From the NCBI GenBank assembly GCA_903886485.1, contig CAISMH010000011.1, forward strand, positions 124,001 through 188,000: DNA of 64,000 nt, given 5' to 3'. Shown here in pieces: positions 38,927-47,152 of this stretch. The translations under genes and the position numbers were made by a program. The notes under the pieces are model-generated. The model was not told the DNA's origin. It ran no database searches and was given only the letters and a program-made list of their open reading frames with translations. Within the stretch, counting starts at the first letter, position 1; each line of letters begins with the position of its first letter. Source of the DNA: an uncultured Burkholderiales bacterium. Its GTDB lineage: Bacteria > Pseudomonadota > Gammaproteobacteria > Burkholderiales > Burkholderiaceae_C.

Positions 38927-40808
38927 CTCGCGTTCATTGACGCGTCTGGCTGCCTGCAAATATTTTTTAGTTTGGGGCATTGGGTGGTGTGCGGCTTGCT
39001 GCGCATGGGGGCAAGCGACGACGCCTGTCGTCGCCCCGCGGCTCGAAGCTGAAATCAGCAAGTTCCAGCGCACCGGAACATACGCAGAAGTAGACGCGCT
39101 GTGCCAAAGCTGGGCCAACCACTATCCCAGCGTCGTTCGGTGCTTCAACATGGGTCGATCAGCCGAAGGACGTCCCATCTGGGTCATCGCTATGAGCCGA
39201 AGCGGCGCTTTGACACCCACGCAAGCGAAAAAACTCAATATTCCAGTCGTCCTTGCCATTGGTGGCACGCATGCGGGTGAAATTGACGGCAAAGACGCAG
39301 GGCTGATGTTGATTCGCGATTGGTTGCACAAACCACCGGCGCATGACCCGCTTGAACATCAAGTCTTTTTGTTTGTGCCCGTTTTCAACGTGGATGGGCA
39401 TGAACGCCCCAGCCCGTTCAACCGCCCCAATCAAAACGGACCCAGCTTGCAAGGTGAGCGCGTCACCGCCCAGCGCATCAATCTGAACCGAGACTGGATA
39501 CTCGGCCAGTCCGCTGAGATGAATGCCATGCTGCAACTGGTCGCGCAATGGGACCCTTTGCTCACGCTGGATCTGCATGTGACGGACGGCGTGCGGTTTC
39601 GTCACGATGTCTCTTTGTCAATGTCTCCCATGTTCAGCTCTGACGAAGCGTTGAACGAGGTGTCTGAACAATTTCTAGCCCACATGATGAGTCGGCTTCA
39701 GACGACAGGGCATCACCCGCTGGACTTCACCCCCGTGTTGTTGGATTTTGAAAATCCACGGGCAGGCATCATGCGCGATGCGGATGCGCCTCGCTTCTCC
39801 CATGTGTATGCAGCACTGAGGAATCGTCTGGGCTTGTTGATCGAAGACCATGCGTGGTCCCCTTATGCCCAACGCATTCAAACAAGCAGGGATGTTTTGA
39901 TCGCGGCGCTCGAGTTGATGGCCAAGGATGGGCGCGCCCTTTTGAAGGTGGCCATGCAAGCGGACGAGCATGCGGACAACATGCGCATTCAAACCGTGGC
40001 GCTGGACTGGCACAACATGCTGGAAATGGACATCAACATTCCCACTGGTTACGCCGACTTGCTGGGCTATGAATACACCACACACAGCGAAGCGCCGGTC
40101 GTAGGTGGGCGCCACATCACCTACCATCTGAATCGTCCGCAGGTGTGGCACACGCCTGTTTATGGCGACATTCAACCGGTCAATGACGCCATCGTGACGT
40201 TGCCGCAAGGCGGTTACATCGTCCCTGCAGGGTGGGTCTCGGTGGTCTTGCCCTACTTGCAAAAGCATGGCGTTGCCTACCAAGTCATCTCACACAATTT
40301 GAAACAGGTCGACGTGCAAGTGTTGCATGTGAGGCCTGAAGACATCACCTTTGAATCACGAACTTTTCAAGGCCGACTGCGAACCAATTTGTATGGCGAG
40401 TGGACGGACGCGCGCGAGGACTTGCTTGAAGGTTCGCTCTACGTCCCAACTCATCAGACGCGCGCTCTATTGGCGGCGCATTTGTTAGAGCCCGTGTCGC
40501 CCGACTCTTTGTCGCGTTGGGGCTTGTTCAATACGGTGTACGAAATCACGGACCACATTTCTAACCATCGCCAACTTCAAATTGCGCAGTGGATGTACAG
40601 AGAAGATCGTCGCATCCGCCAACGTTACGGCGAGACCTTGCACCAAAAGCTGCCGGAACTTCGCAAAGAATATCAAACGCGAATGGACCGTGATGACCGA
40701 TTCAGAGAAGATCCAGAGCAACGCATGGATTTTTGGATTCGTGAAATTCCTTATCACGACCCCAGCTACAACCATTACCCCATTTTGCGTATCCATCGGG
40801 CGCCGTGA
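38916..40808 (+). CDS. Exported M14-family zinc carboxypeptidase-like protein
   Basis: A 630-aa protein with a signal-like segment (about residues 15-34, ending CAWGQA) and an M14 domain: zinc ligands H119 and E122 in [10 protein letters not shown], substrate Arg in NLNRDW (192), third ligand H221 in LDLHVTDG, and catalytic Glu310 in LLIEDHAW. The C-terminal half is a beta-rich and helical extension of unknown role. It probably trims peptides in the periplasm. Start 38916 is preferred because upstream codons lie inside panD in another frame. Confidence 0.82.
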   Translation: MSANSRSLTRLAACKYFLVWGIGWCAACCAWGQATTPVVAPRLEAEISKFQRTGTYAEVDALCQSWANHYPSVVRCFNMGRSAEGRPIWVIAMSRSGALTPTQAKKLNIPVVLAIGGTHAGEIDGKDAGLMLIRDWLHKPPAHDPLEHQVFLFVPVFNVDGHERPSPFNRPNQNGPSLQGERVTAQRINLNRDWILGQSAEMNAMLQLVAQWDPLLTLDLHVTDGVRFRHDVSLSMSPMFSSDEALNEVSEQFLAHMMSRLQTTGHHPLDFTPVLLDFENPRAGIMRDADAPRFSHVYAALRNRLGLLIEDHAWSPYAQRIQTSRDVLIAALELMAKDGRALLKVAMQADEHADNMRIQTVALDWHNMLEMDINIPTGYADLLGYEYTTHSEAPVVGGRHITYHLNRPQVWHTPVYGDIQPVNDAIVTLPQGGYIVPAGWVSVVLPYLQKHGVAYQVISHNLKQVDVQVLHVRPEDITFESRTFQGRLRTNLYGEWTDAREDLLEGSLYVPTHQTRALLAAHLLEPVSPDSLSRWGLFNTVYEITDHISNHRQLQIAQWMYREDRRIRQRYGETLHQKLPELRKEYQTRMDRDDRFREDPEQRMDFWIREIPYHDPSYNHYPILRIHRAP

Positions 40809-40868
40809 CGTATCACGGTCGCTATGGTGGCCGCTCATTTGATACCCCGCACGCCGCGGCCGACATTT

Positions 40869-42302
40869 ATGAAAATGAGCAAAACCATGCATCTCAGATC
40901 ACTCGCTGTTGCGCTTGTACTGATGGCGCTCACCATGAGCTTTAGCGCGCAAGCGTTGCCTTCGTTTTCTGAGCAAACCGATCAGCCTTGCAAAACGTGC
41001 CATCTGAACATTGGCGAACTGACGCCAGAGGGTCGCCTATTCAAACTCAAGGGCTACGCGTTGGGCCATCGCGTGACGCCCTTCTCTTTCACAGCCACCG
41101 CCTCTGCCACCAAAGTCAAGAGCACCGCCAGCAGCTTCGACCCCAGCGTGAACATGCCCAAAAATGGAAAACTGATCCCAGAAGAGTTCAACCTTTATGT
41201 CGCAGGAAAACTTGCAGACAACATCGGCGGCAACATCAAATGGACCGCCAGCATGGCCAACACCAATCCGCTATTTCAAAGTCAAGGAGTTCAAACAGGC
41301 GTTCGCGTTGGCAGCGATTATTTTCTGGATGCCAGTGATTTGAGGTACGCACAACAGAGCACCGTGGCAGACCAGTCCGCCGCTTGGGGGATCACTGTGA
41401 ACAATGCGCCCGCCACACAAGATTTATGGAACACCACGCCTGTTCATACCTTTCCTTATCGAAGCTCAAGCGTGCTGAATGCGTGGGGCATAGGACAGTT
41501 TGGCCCCACCACCATGATTGATGGTGGATTGAATTCGCAAACCACTGGCATCGGCGTTTATGCGATGCTGAATGACGCCCTCTATTTGGAACTCAGCAAC
41601 TACTTCAAGTCTTCGCAAGGCTCCTCGGTATTGCAACTTTCAGGGCCCGTGAACACCATCAACACCAGCTCCAATCCCTATTGGCGACTGGCTTGGAACC
41701 ATGTGAATGGCGCTGACTCGTACATGCTGGGCACGTTTGGCATGGTCACGCACTTGGGGCGCGACGTCTTCGTCGCAGGCTCTGCGTCAGGAAAATACAC
41801 GGACATAGGTCTTGATGCGCAGTATCAACACATCACCGACACACACTCCGTTTCCGCGCAAGCTACTTACATATCAGAGAGGGTCGACTGGGGCAGTCGT
41901 TCGGTGGCGATCAGTCATGACAGCGCACTGGGTACGCTGACGACTTTCAAAACGAAAGCAACTTATGACTATTTAAGAACCTATGGTTCGAGTGTGTTTT
42001 ATTTCAAAACCAACGGCAGCACGGACAATTTGTACTGGACATACAACGCAAGCGCCACCAATGGCGCATGCAATCAACTCAACTCCTTGCTCACTTATTG
42101 CTCGGCCACAGGAACGCCCAAAACAAGTGGCGTTGGCTTTGAGCTCTACTATGCGCCAATCCCAAATATCCACATCGCGCTCCAGCAAACCTACAATCGA
42201 AATTTCCTGGGTGGCAGCACTTTTATTGACAACTCCACAGGCAATAGCCGCGCAGCCAGCGACAACAATTTGACCTACCTCTACATGACGTATGCCCACT
42301 GA
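40869..42302 (+). CDS. Mono-haem c-type cytochrome fused to a beta-barrel-like domain
   Basis: This 477-aa exported protein has a signal (about residues 1-30) directly followed by one c-type haem site C41-KTC-H45 in QTDQPCKTCHLNIGELTPEGRLFKLKGY. About 400 residues then follow with alternating polar/hydrophobic strands, many Tyr/Trp/Asn/Ser and an aromatic-rich end (LTYLYMTYAH), typical of outer-membrane barrels. A haem at the mouth of a barrel suggests electron transfer or haem-linked sensing at the outer membrane. It starts 60 bp after the M14 gene. Confidence 0.75.
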   Translation: MKMSKTMHLRSLAVALVLMALTMSFSAQALPSFSEQTDQPCKTCHLNIGELTPEGRLFKLKGYALGHRVTPFSFTATASATKVKSTASSFDPSVNMPKNGKLIPEEFNLYVAGKLADNIGGNIKWTASMANTNPLFQSQGVQTGVRVGSDYFLDASDLRYAQQSTVADQSAAWGITVNNAPATQDLWNTTPVHTFPYRSSSVLNAWGIGQFGPTTMIDGGLNSQTTGIGVYAMLNDALYLELSNYFKSSQGSSVLQLSGPVNTINTSSNPYWRLAWNHVNGADSYMLGTFGMVTHLGRDVFVAGSASGKYTDIGLDAQYQHITDTHSVSAQATYISERVDWGSRSVAISHDSALGTLTTFKTKATYDYLRTYGSSVFYFKTNGSTDNLYWTYNASATNGACNQLNSLLTYCSATGTPKTSGVGFELYYAPIPNIHIALQQTYNRNFLGGSTFIDNSTGNSRAASDNNLTYLYMTYAH

Positions 42303-42313
42303 GCAAGCTCTTG

Positions 42314-43183
42314 ATGGCTGATCTGATTTACTTTGTGATCGCCTGCGTGTTCGCCATGTCCATGGGCGTCTTTCTAGCAAGAAGACAAGCGCGCACATTT
42401 CGTAGTCAGGGCCCTGCTGATGCACAGACAAGCTTCGCGGGCGTCGGCAATTTGCCTCCTGTCACTTTTTTTGAATACGGTGACATGCGGTTTTTGCACC
42501 TAGGCACGCCGACGGTGCAAGGATCTATGAAGATCAGCAGACCTTTTGACATCCACCTCGACTATGTGCAACGCATGATGGGCTGGTTGTTGTTCACGGA
42601 CTTAAGTCAAGTCAGTCACTTGCGATCCATGCAACTGGGATTGGGCGCCGCATCACTGACCAAGTTCTGTCATGTGCATTTGGGTATGCCCACCACCGCC
42701 GTTGAATTGAATCCGCAAGTTGTGGCCATGTGCCGACTTTGGTTCAATTTGCCCGAAGACAACGACGCCCTGCAAGTCATCGTCTCGGACGCTGCCGCGA
42801 TTGCAAGCCAAGAAAAATGGCATGGGAAGATCGATGCCCTACAAGTTGATTTGTCTGACCAAGATGCGGACTGTCCTGCTCTGGATAGCGAAGCGTTTTA
42901 TGCGGATTGCCGACAATTGCTCACGGCCAACGGCTGCATGACAGTGAATTTATTTGGACGCACGGCAAACATAGAACGCAGCATCCAAAGAATTGCTTCT
43001 GTATTCGGCAATGATGCGCTGTGGGCATTCAAGCGCACCAAAGCAGGCAACACCATTGTGCTGGCCTTTCGTACACCTCGTCCTTGGGAGAAGGAAACCT
43101 TGCATGCAAAAGCGCAAGCGATTCAAGCGCGTTGGCCTTTACCTGCTGTCAAATGGTTGAAGGTGTTGGCACCGCTCAATTGA
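42314..43183 (+). CDS. Membrane-anchored spermidine-synthase-like methyltransferase-fold protein
   Basis: A 289-aa protein with an N-terminal helix (residues 1-20) and a SpeE-like Rossmann domain: FFEYGDMRFLHLGTPTVQGSMKISRPFDIHLDYVQRMMGWLL, then LQLGLGAASLTKFCHVHL and AVELNPQVVAMCRLWF. It keeps the fold and the acidic loop, but the polyamine-site residues differ, so true spermidine synthase activity is doubtful. It follows the cytochrome/barrel gene by 11 bp. Confidence 0.7.
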   Translation: MADLIYFVIACVFAMSMGVFLARRQARTFRSQGPADAQTSFAGVGNLPPVTFFEYGDMRFLHLGTPTVQGSMKISRPFDIHLDYVQRMMGWLLFTDLSQVSHLRSMQLGLGAASLTKFCHVHLGMPTTAVELNPQVVAMCRLWFNLPEDNDALQVIVSDAAAIASQEKWHGKIDALQVDLSDQDADCPALDSEAFYADCRQLLTANGCMTVNLFGRTANIERSIQRIASVFGNDALWAFKRTKAGNTIVLAFRTPRPWEKETLHAKAQAIQARWPLPAVKWLKVLAPLN

Positions 43184-43294
43184 GACCTTGACAAGCCATT
43201 GACGGGTCAAACCGCTTGGTAGCAACGCTATTTTGGTGATGCAAATTGCAACGGCTACCGAACCTTACTTGTGCGCAATTAACTGCGATACGAC

Positions 43295-44044
43295 TTATTT
43301 GAACGTCTGCGAAATAGCAATGAAGCTGGATGTTTGCTGCTTGGTATTGACCAAGGGACTGTCATTGATGCTCTTATCCAACCACTTTTTTCGAACTTGA
43401 AACGTCAACTTCAAACTGTCGAACAGTGGGTACTCCAGCGCCACTGCGGCATTGGGAGTGATTGAATTGTTGGCAGCGTAAGCGGTCAATCCGCTTCGCG
43501 CAGATTCAGCCGCGCTCACGCCGTACAAAGCATCCACGTATTTGCGATCTCTTCGCTCAAATCCCAACTGCGGATACACATGCAGCCCACCGAATTGAAG
43601 CTCTGCGGCGTATGAGGCATCCAGCAAACTGCCGCCGGAGCTCGCGTCATGAAACGCATAGGCAAAGAATCCACCATAGTGTGTTTCTTGGAAAGTTCCA
43701 ACCCCGATGGGTTTCGGTCTCTCACGCTTGCCAATCGCGCTGTTTGTCGGTTGGTAGCCCTCAAAACTCAAACGCGTGACCAACTCCAAGTGTCCAGCCC
43801 CCATAGGGGTGAGCTTGTAGCCAAAGGTGTCCACTCTGGCATAAAGGTCGCCATAGTCGGCATAGACGTATGGCAAAACCGTGGTGGGCTTTTCTGTTGA
43901 AGCCGCGATTTGCGGCGTTCTATAAACCGCCATCCCCACATCGCCGACCAAGGTCGGCTGAGTTTGTGTTTGCGCCATCACAGGGCCCGCTACACCTAAG
44001 GCGGCCAGCAAACTCAAGGAAAACTCAGCTATCTTTTTATTCAT
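43295..44044 (-). CDS. MipA/OmpV family outer-membrane protein
   Basis: This 249-aa protein has a signal peptide ending VMAQT and the MipA/OmpV layout: PTLVGDVGMAVYRTPQIAA at the N-terminus, YGDLYARVDTFGYKL, and a terminal barrel strand SSFIAISQTFK with the final aromatic residue. The family includes the MltA-interacting scaffold and immunogenic porins. It overlaps the preceding DUF4118 gene by 8 bp, indicating an operon. The 111-bp gap to the convergent gene on its 3' side shows only a weak GGTAGC/GCTACC hairpin. Confidence 0.8.
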   Translation of the reverse strand: MNKKIAEFSLSLLAALGVAGPVMAQTQTQPTLVGDVGMAVYRTPQIAASTEKPTTVLPYVYADYGDLYARVDTFGYKLTPMGAGHLELVTRLSFEGYQPTNSAIGKRERPKPIGVGTFQETHYGGFFAYAFHDASSGGSLLDASYAAELQFGGLHVYPQLGFERRDRKYVDALYGVSAAESARSGLTAYAANNSITPNAAVALEYPLFDSLKLTFQVRKKWLDKSINDSPLVNTKQQTSSFIAISQTFK

Positions 44045-44504
44045 GGGCGGCCCCTGCGGATGATCGAAGTTTTTGTACCAAATCGTTCTGCCTGAACAAC
44101 ATCGATCGTTGTCTGTCAGACATGATTTTGATCAACAACTTTTGCGCATAAATTGTTCGTTGCAGTTTCTCAATCACAACCACCGCAACGCCCGTCACGA
44201 AGAAGAAGTTGAGTGCGGGGATCAAATCGGACGTGGTAATCTGAGCAAAGGTGTTGTAGGGTTTCACAAAAAAGAAATTGCCGACAAAGACACTGACCAC
44301 CAAGCAAACAAACGCCGCCCGATATCCATAGCGCACAGCCACAATCAAGCAAGCGATGATAAAAAAATGAAACACGGCATAAGGCTCAATCAGTTCATGC
44401 AGTGCGTAGCGCGCCACAAACGCGACCAATAGAATGAGAAAGCTATCGCGAGCAACCACCCACGGCCTGTGTTGAACCCAAAGTCGAGAATTTTTAAAAA
44501 TCAT
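44037..44504 (-). CDS. Stand-alone DUF4118 (KdpD-like) membrane protein
   Basis: A 155-aa protein with four close transmembrane helices (about residues 20-110) including VARYALHELIEPYAVFHFFIIACLIVAVRYGYRAAFVCLVVSVFVGNFFFVKPY, the KdpD/DUF4118 sensor fold. A short cytoplasmic helix (LLIKIMSDRQRSMLFRQNDLVQKL) resembles the start of a signalling linker, but the kinase or GGDEF output is missing. It could be a truncated sensor or a regulator of another kinase. Its start codon overlaps that of the divergent esterase (CATG at 44502-44505). Confidence 0.7.
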   Translation of the reverse strand: MIFKNSRLWVQHRPWVVARDSFLILLVAFVARYALHELIEPYAVFHFFIIACLIVAVRYGYRAAFVCLVVSVFVGNFFFVKPYNTFAQITTSDLIPALNFFFVTGVAVVVIEKLQRTIYAQKLLIKIMSDRQRSMLFRQNDLVQKLRSSAGAAHE

Positions 44505-45390
44505 GCGTAACGCCCCTCATCCGATCAGTGACCTCAGACTTGATGCAGGCCCTCACGGTGTGCTGATGTTACATGGGCTTGGTGCGAATTCATTGGAAAT
44601 CGCAGGCCTGGCGCGGCACTTGCACCAAAACGGTTTCACGGTTCATGCGCCTCATCTCGCAGGCTACGCTTTTGGTTGCGCGACGAGTGAATGGCCGGAC
44701 TGGTTAGCAGAAGCCCAAAAGCATTATTGGGCGTTGAAAGCCGAGTGCGAAACCGTGTCCGTTGTGGGGCTCTCCATGGGGGCGACGCTGGCCCTCATGC
44801 TCGCCGCCAAAGAACAGCCGACTTGCATCGTTTTGCTTTCTGCATGCTTGGCGTACAACGGGTGGGCTATTCCTTTTTACAGTTTCCTACTTCGTTTAGC
44901 GCCGTACTTTCCGTTCTTGCAGCGTTATCGTTTTGCCGAGGCCGAACCCTATGGCATCAAAAATGAAGAGATGCGGGCGAGAGTCCGCAAAGCGCTGTCG
45001 CAAGATCACATTGCCGAATCCGGCGCTGATGCTTTGAGCTACAAGCAAATCTCGCAAGGCCTCAAGCTATCGGACGAGATCTGGAAGCATCTCGCGAGGA
45101 TTCGATCCCCTGCTTTGTTTGTGCATGCGGCTGACGATGAGACCGCTCATCCCAAAAGCATTGAGCAAGCCCTGCCCATCATGGCTTCGAAAATTAAGCG
45201 GCTTCATCTGCTGGGTGACTCGTATCACATGGTCACTGTGGACAACGAGCGTGACACCGTCCATCACGAAACCTGCTTTTTCTTGAAGCAGCAAGTCAAC
45301 GCCATCCTTGAAACACCCGCATTTGACATTCCACCCATTGCGCTTCCGGAATTAAGACGGTTCTTGCGCCAAGGCGCTGTGTTGGTTTAA
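44503..45390 (+). CDS. Alpha/beta-hydrolase, carboxylesterase/monoacylglycerol-lipase-like
   Basis: This 295-aa hydrolase has HGLGANS as the oxyanion motif, nucleophile elbow GLSMGA, acid in FVHAADDETAHP and catalytic His in GDSYHMVTVD. This is the layout of bacterial Est30-type carboxylesterases. It is cytoplasmic. It is divergent from the DUF4118 gene, with which it shares its start codon bases. Confidence 0.85.
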   Translation: MRNAPHPISDLRLDAGPHGVLMLHGLGANSLEIAGLARHLHQNGFTVHAPHLAGYAFGCATSEWPDWLAEAQKHYWALKAECETVSVVGLSMGATLALMLAAKEQPTCIVLLSACLAYNGWAIPFYSFLLRLAPYFPFLQRYRFAEAEPYGIKNEEMRARVRKALSQDHIAESGADALSYKQISQGLKLSDEIWKHLARIRSPALFVHAADDETAHPKSIEQALPIMASKIKRLHLLGDSYHMVTVDNERDTVHHETCFFLKQQVNAILETPAFDIPPIALPELRRFLRQGAVLV

Positions 45391-45424
45391 TCGCCACCAA
45401 AGCACGCACAACCTCACTGGCGTG

Positions 45425-45484
45425 CTAGTACCGAATGCCTAGAACCAATCGTTGATTGTGAGCATCACTGGCACGTAGTTCAAT
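45425..45484 (+). promoter_or_regulatory. CTARA-box promoter 1 (small exported protein)
   Basis: The CTAGAAC box starts at 45439 with a further CTAG heptad 14 bp upstream (45425). The -35 TTGTGA (45456-45461) lies 17 bp after the box start, and a -10 TTCAAT (45479-45484) follows after a 17-bp spacer. The predicted start near 45491 places the ATG at 45483 before the transcript and favours ATG 45516. Confidence 0.55.
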
Positions 45485-45515
45485 GAACCCACTTGCATTT
45501 CATCCAGGGGTTCAC

Positions 45516-45746
45516 ATGCAGTTCTACGTTAGAAAATCAGCCATCACCATGTTTGTGCTCGCGGCTTTGAGCAGTGCCATGTTCATCGCCTCAGCTGCGC
45601 TGACTCAGCCTTCGGTCAATGCCGAAACACCCAGACCCACCGAAGTTTTGCAGTCTGTGAAAGTTGAAAACATCTCGATGGACTATGCGCAAGCCCATGC
45701 CAATTTGGGGAAGAAACCAACCGAGGTGGCCGTCAGTAGTTTTTAA
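45516..45746 (+). CDS. Small exported or membrane-anchored protein, 76 aa
   Basis: It has an N-terminal helix AITMFVLAALSSAMFIASAAL (signal or anchor) followed by a polar 45-residue tail (TQPSVNAETPRPTEVLQSVKVENISMDYAQAHANLG...) with no cysteines or known motif. ATG 45516 has GGGG eight bases upstream, and an in-frame ATG at 45483 lies in the promoter. It is the first member of a group of small proteins driven by matching promoters. Its function is unknown. Confidence 0.6.
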   Translation: MQFYVRKSAITMFVLAALSSAMFIASAALTQPSVNAETPRPTEVLQSVKVENISMDYAQAHANLGKKPTEVAVSSF

Positions 45747-45768
45747 AATGCGGCTTAACGCATTGGTT

Positions 45769-45814
45769 CTAGAGCGAATTTGTTATTGAACTTGGGCGAG
45801 GCTGAAACTACGAT
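45769..45814 (+). promoter_or_regulatory. CTARA-box promoter 2 (micro-protein operon)
   Basis: The CTAGAGC box starts at 45769, -35 TTGAAC is at 45786-45791, and -10 TACGAT at 45809-45814 after a 17-bp spacer. Twenty-four of 29 bases around the box (45763-45791) match promoter 3. The predicted start is about 45821, giving a 22-nt leader to ATG 45843. Confidence 0.6.
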
Positions 45815-45842
45815 TTTGGTTGTTCTTCACTCAACCATTCAC

Positions 45843-46001
45843 ATGCGATTCGCCCTCGTCACCTCTTCCATATCAGCGTTGCTCATCGCCGTTGTCAGCG
45901 CCATCGCCATCACTGTTCTTTCTTGGATTTATCCAGCGGTTCAAAGCCACGAACCCAGCTCCGATACCAAAATAGAAATCACATGGGGCCAAGGCAGCTA
46001 A
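45843..46001 (+). CDS. Membrane micro-protein, 52 aa, C-terminal ITWGQGS
   Basis: One hydrophobic helix (about residues 8-30, LVTSSISALLIAVVSAIAITVL) is followed by a short polar tail ending TKIEITWGQGS. The same ending recurs, as TIDIKWGEGS, in the next gene, so the two are probably diverged paralogues. There is no clear Shine-Dalgarno sequence. Function unknown. Confidence 0.55.
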   Translation: MRFALVTSSISALLIAVVSAIAITVLSWIYPAVQSHEPSSDTKIEITWGQGS

Positions 46002-46004
46002 ATC

Positions 46005-46202
46005 ATGAAAACCCGTTTTATCGTCGCGCTGCTGCTGGTACTCGCAACGCTCATGACAGCCGCCATACTTTTCTCGGGTCGCTCGGCCAATGCACCGGTC
46101 AAGCACAGCACGCCCCCGCCGACCATTGACATCAAATGGGGCGAAGGCTCCGAAGCTGGGACGCCCGATGGTGCCCAACGACACACCCAAGCCACCGATT
46201 GA
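46005..46202 (+). CDS. Membrane micro-protein, 65 aa, internal IKWGEGS motif
   Basis: An N-terminal helix (FIVALLLVLATLMTAAILF) is followed by a Pro-rich tail (STPPPTIDIKWGEGSEAG). It starts 3 bp after the previous stop, with AAGG 11 bases upstream. The motif I-[ED]-I-[TK]-W-G-[QE]-G-S is shared with its neighbour. Function unknown. Confidence 0.55.
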   Translation: MKTRFIVALLLVLATLMTAAILFSGRSANAPVKHSTPPPTIDIKWGEGSEAGTPDGAQRHTQATD

Positions 46203-46203
46203 C

Positions 46204-46551
46204 ATGCGCTTAGCAACCACCATGGCCTCAGGTGCACATCATCTCAAACACCTGTGCATCAGCATCGTCTTGTTGTCGGGCACCGCAGTTGGCGCAGTAC
46301 CCACCGACAAATCAAACGTGCCGCTGGGCAATGACGAAGAGACCTTTGTGTTCGCCGCCCGTTGCGCCAACGGAGCGCCCTATCGGTTGCGGTCTTACCA
46401 ACAGACCGTCGGTGGTGTCACTCTGGCTTACTACGACTACCTTGGCCCTGCGGGCCAAGGGACTGTTCGGTCCGACACCGAGCCCAAAGTCATGGCGGTG
46501 CGCGTGTGTCATCCCTTGGCAGAAATCATCTCTGCCAATTATTGGGAATGA
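46204..46551 (+). CDS. Small exported protein, 115 aa, two cysteines
   Basis: A signal peptide (about residues 10-31, ending VGAVP) is followed by a compact domain ETFVFAARCANGAPYRLRSYQQTVGGVTLAYYDYLGPAGQGTV and ...VRVCHPLAEI, with two cysteines that could form a disulfide in the periplasm. It starts 1 bp after the previous stop, so it is the third gene of a micro-operon with the two WG-motif proteins. I do not recognise the domain. Confidence 0.6.
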   Translation: MRLATTMASGAHHLKHLCISIVLLSGTAVGAVPTDKSNVPLGNDEETFVFAARCANGAPYRLRSYQQTVGGVTLAYYDYLGPAGQGTVRSDTEPKVMAVRVCHPLAEIISANYWE

Positions 46552-46560
46552 TGCACTGAC

Positions 46561-46620
46561 CTAGCACCTAGGTTCTAGACCGTATTTGCTATTGAGCCCC
46601 CATCACCCTGTCATTAGGAT
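46561..46620 (+). promoter_or_regulatory. CTARA-box promoter 3 (ModE-like regulator)
   Basis: Three CTAG heptads lie in exact 7-bp steps (CTAGCAC, CTAGGTT, CTAGACC at 46561, 46568, 46575), then -35 TTGAGC (46592-46597), a 17-bp spacer and -10 TAGGAT (46615-46620). The predicted start is about 46627, so ATG 46643 rather than 46619 is used. Confidence 0.6.
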
Positions 46621-46642
46621 GAAATCACAAAAGGCTCCGTGC

Positions 46643-47077
46643 ATGACCTATTCATCAAAGCCACTTCACTTATCCATCGCGTACAAGCTCTGCAATGAAT
46701 CGACACGCGAGAAGCTGGAGCACCCGCTTCTCGCGATCCTTGAAAGCGTCCATGAAACAGGCTCCATCAGCCAAGCGGCCAAACACTTGGGACGCTCCTA
46801 CCGCTACGTTTGGGGCGAACTCAAGCATTGGGAGTTGGAACTCAATACCGACTTGATCGTCTGGGGCAGAACCAGCAAGGGCGTCCGTTTGACGCCTCAA
46901 GCCTTGGCGTTTCTGTCAGAGATTGCCAAAGCTCACGTTGACTTAGAAAGAGAAATTGCCCTCATCAAGAACCGTGTCGAGCAATGCATCGCCGTCCTCA
47001 AAACCGCCCCTAACACCCCGTCAATGGCGATAAAGCGACCGTTTATGCCTACTTTCTCCGTCAATGACGCTTTTTAG
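46643..47077 (+). CDS. ModE-like winged-helix transcriptional regulator, DNA-binding domain only
   Basis: This 144-aa protein is homologous to the ModE N-terminal domain: LLAILESVHETGSISQAAKHLGRSYRYVWGELKHWELELNTDLIVWGRTSKGVRLTPQALAFL. No molybdate-binding MOP domain follows; a helical stretch (AHVDLEREIALIKNRVEQCI) likely dimerises it. The start at 46643 has AAAAGG 8 bases upstream. It is a candidate regulator of the neighbouring small-protein genes and itself carries the shared promoter. Confidence 0.8.
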   Translation: MTYSSKPLHLSIAYKLCNESTREKLEHPLLAILESVHETGSISQAAKHLGRSYRYVWGELKHWELELNTDLIVWGRTSKGVRLTPQALAFLSEIAKAHVDLEREIALIKNRVEQCIAVLKTAPNTPSMAIKRPFMPTFSVNDAF

Positions 47078-47131
47078 CGCTGCATCTAAAACCAAAGTTT
47101 AGTTGTGACCGTCATCGCGAGTCAGTAGCAT
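47072..47131 (+). promoter_or_regulatory. CTARA-box promoter 4 (two-component system)
   Basis: The CTAAAAC box starts at 47086, -35 TTGTGA at 47103-47108, 17-bp spacer, -10 TAGCAT at 47126-47131. The segment CTARAACCAA...TTGTGA is nearly the same as in promoter 1. The predicted start is about 47138, so the response regulator starts at ATG 47153. Confidence 0.6.
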
Positions 47132-47152
47132 GCTCGCATGGATGAACATCAC

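Noticed and set aside
42314..43183. True spermidine synthase (speE)
   Set aside because: Has a membrane anchor, lies away from polyamine genes, and the substrate-site residues do not match well enough.
45483..45515. Upstream ATG for the small exported protein
   Set aside because: It lies within the -10 region of promoter 1, before the predicted transcript start, and the internal ATG has a better ribosome-binding site.
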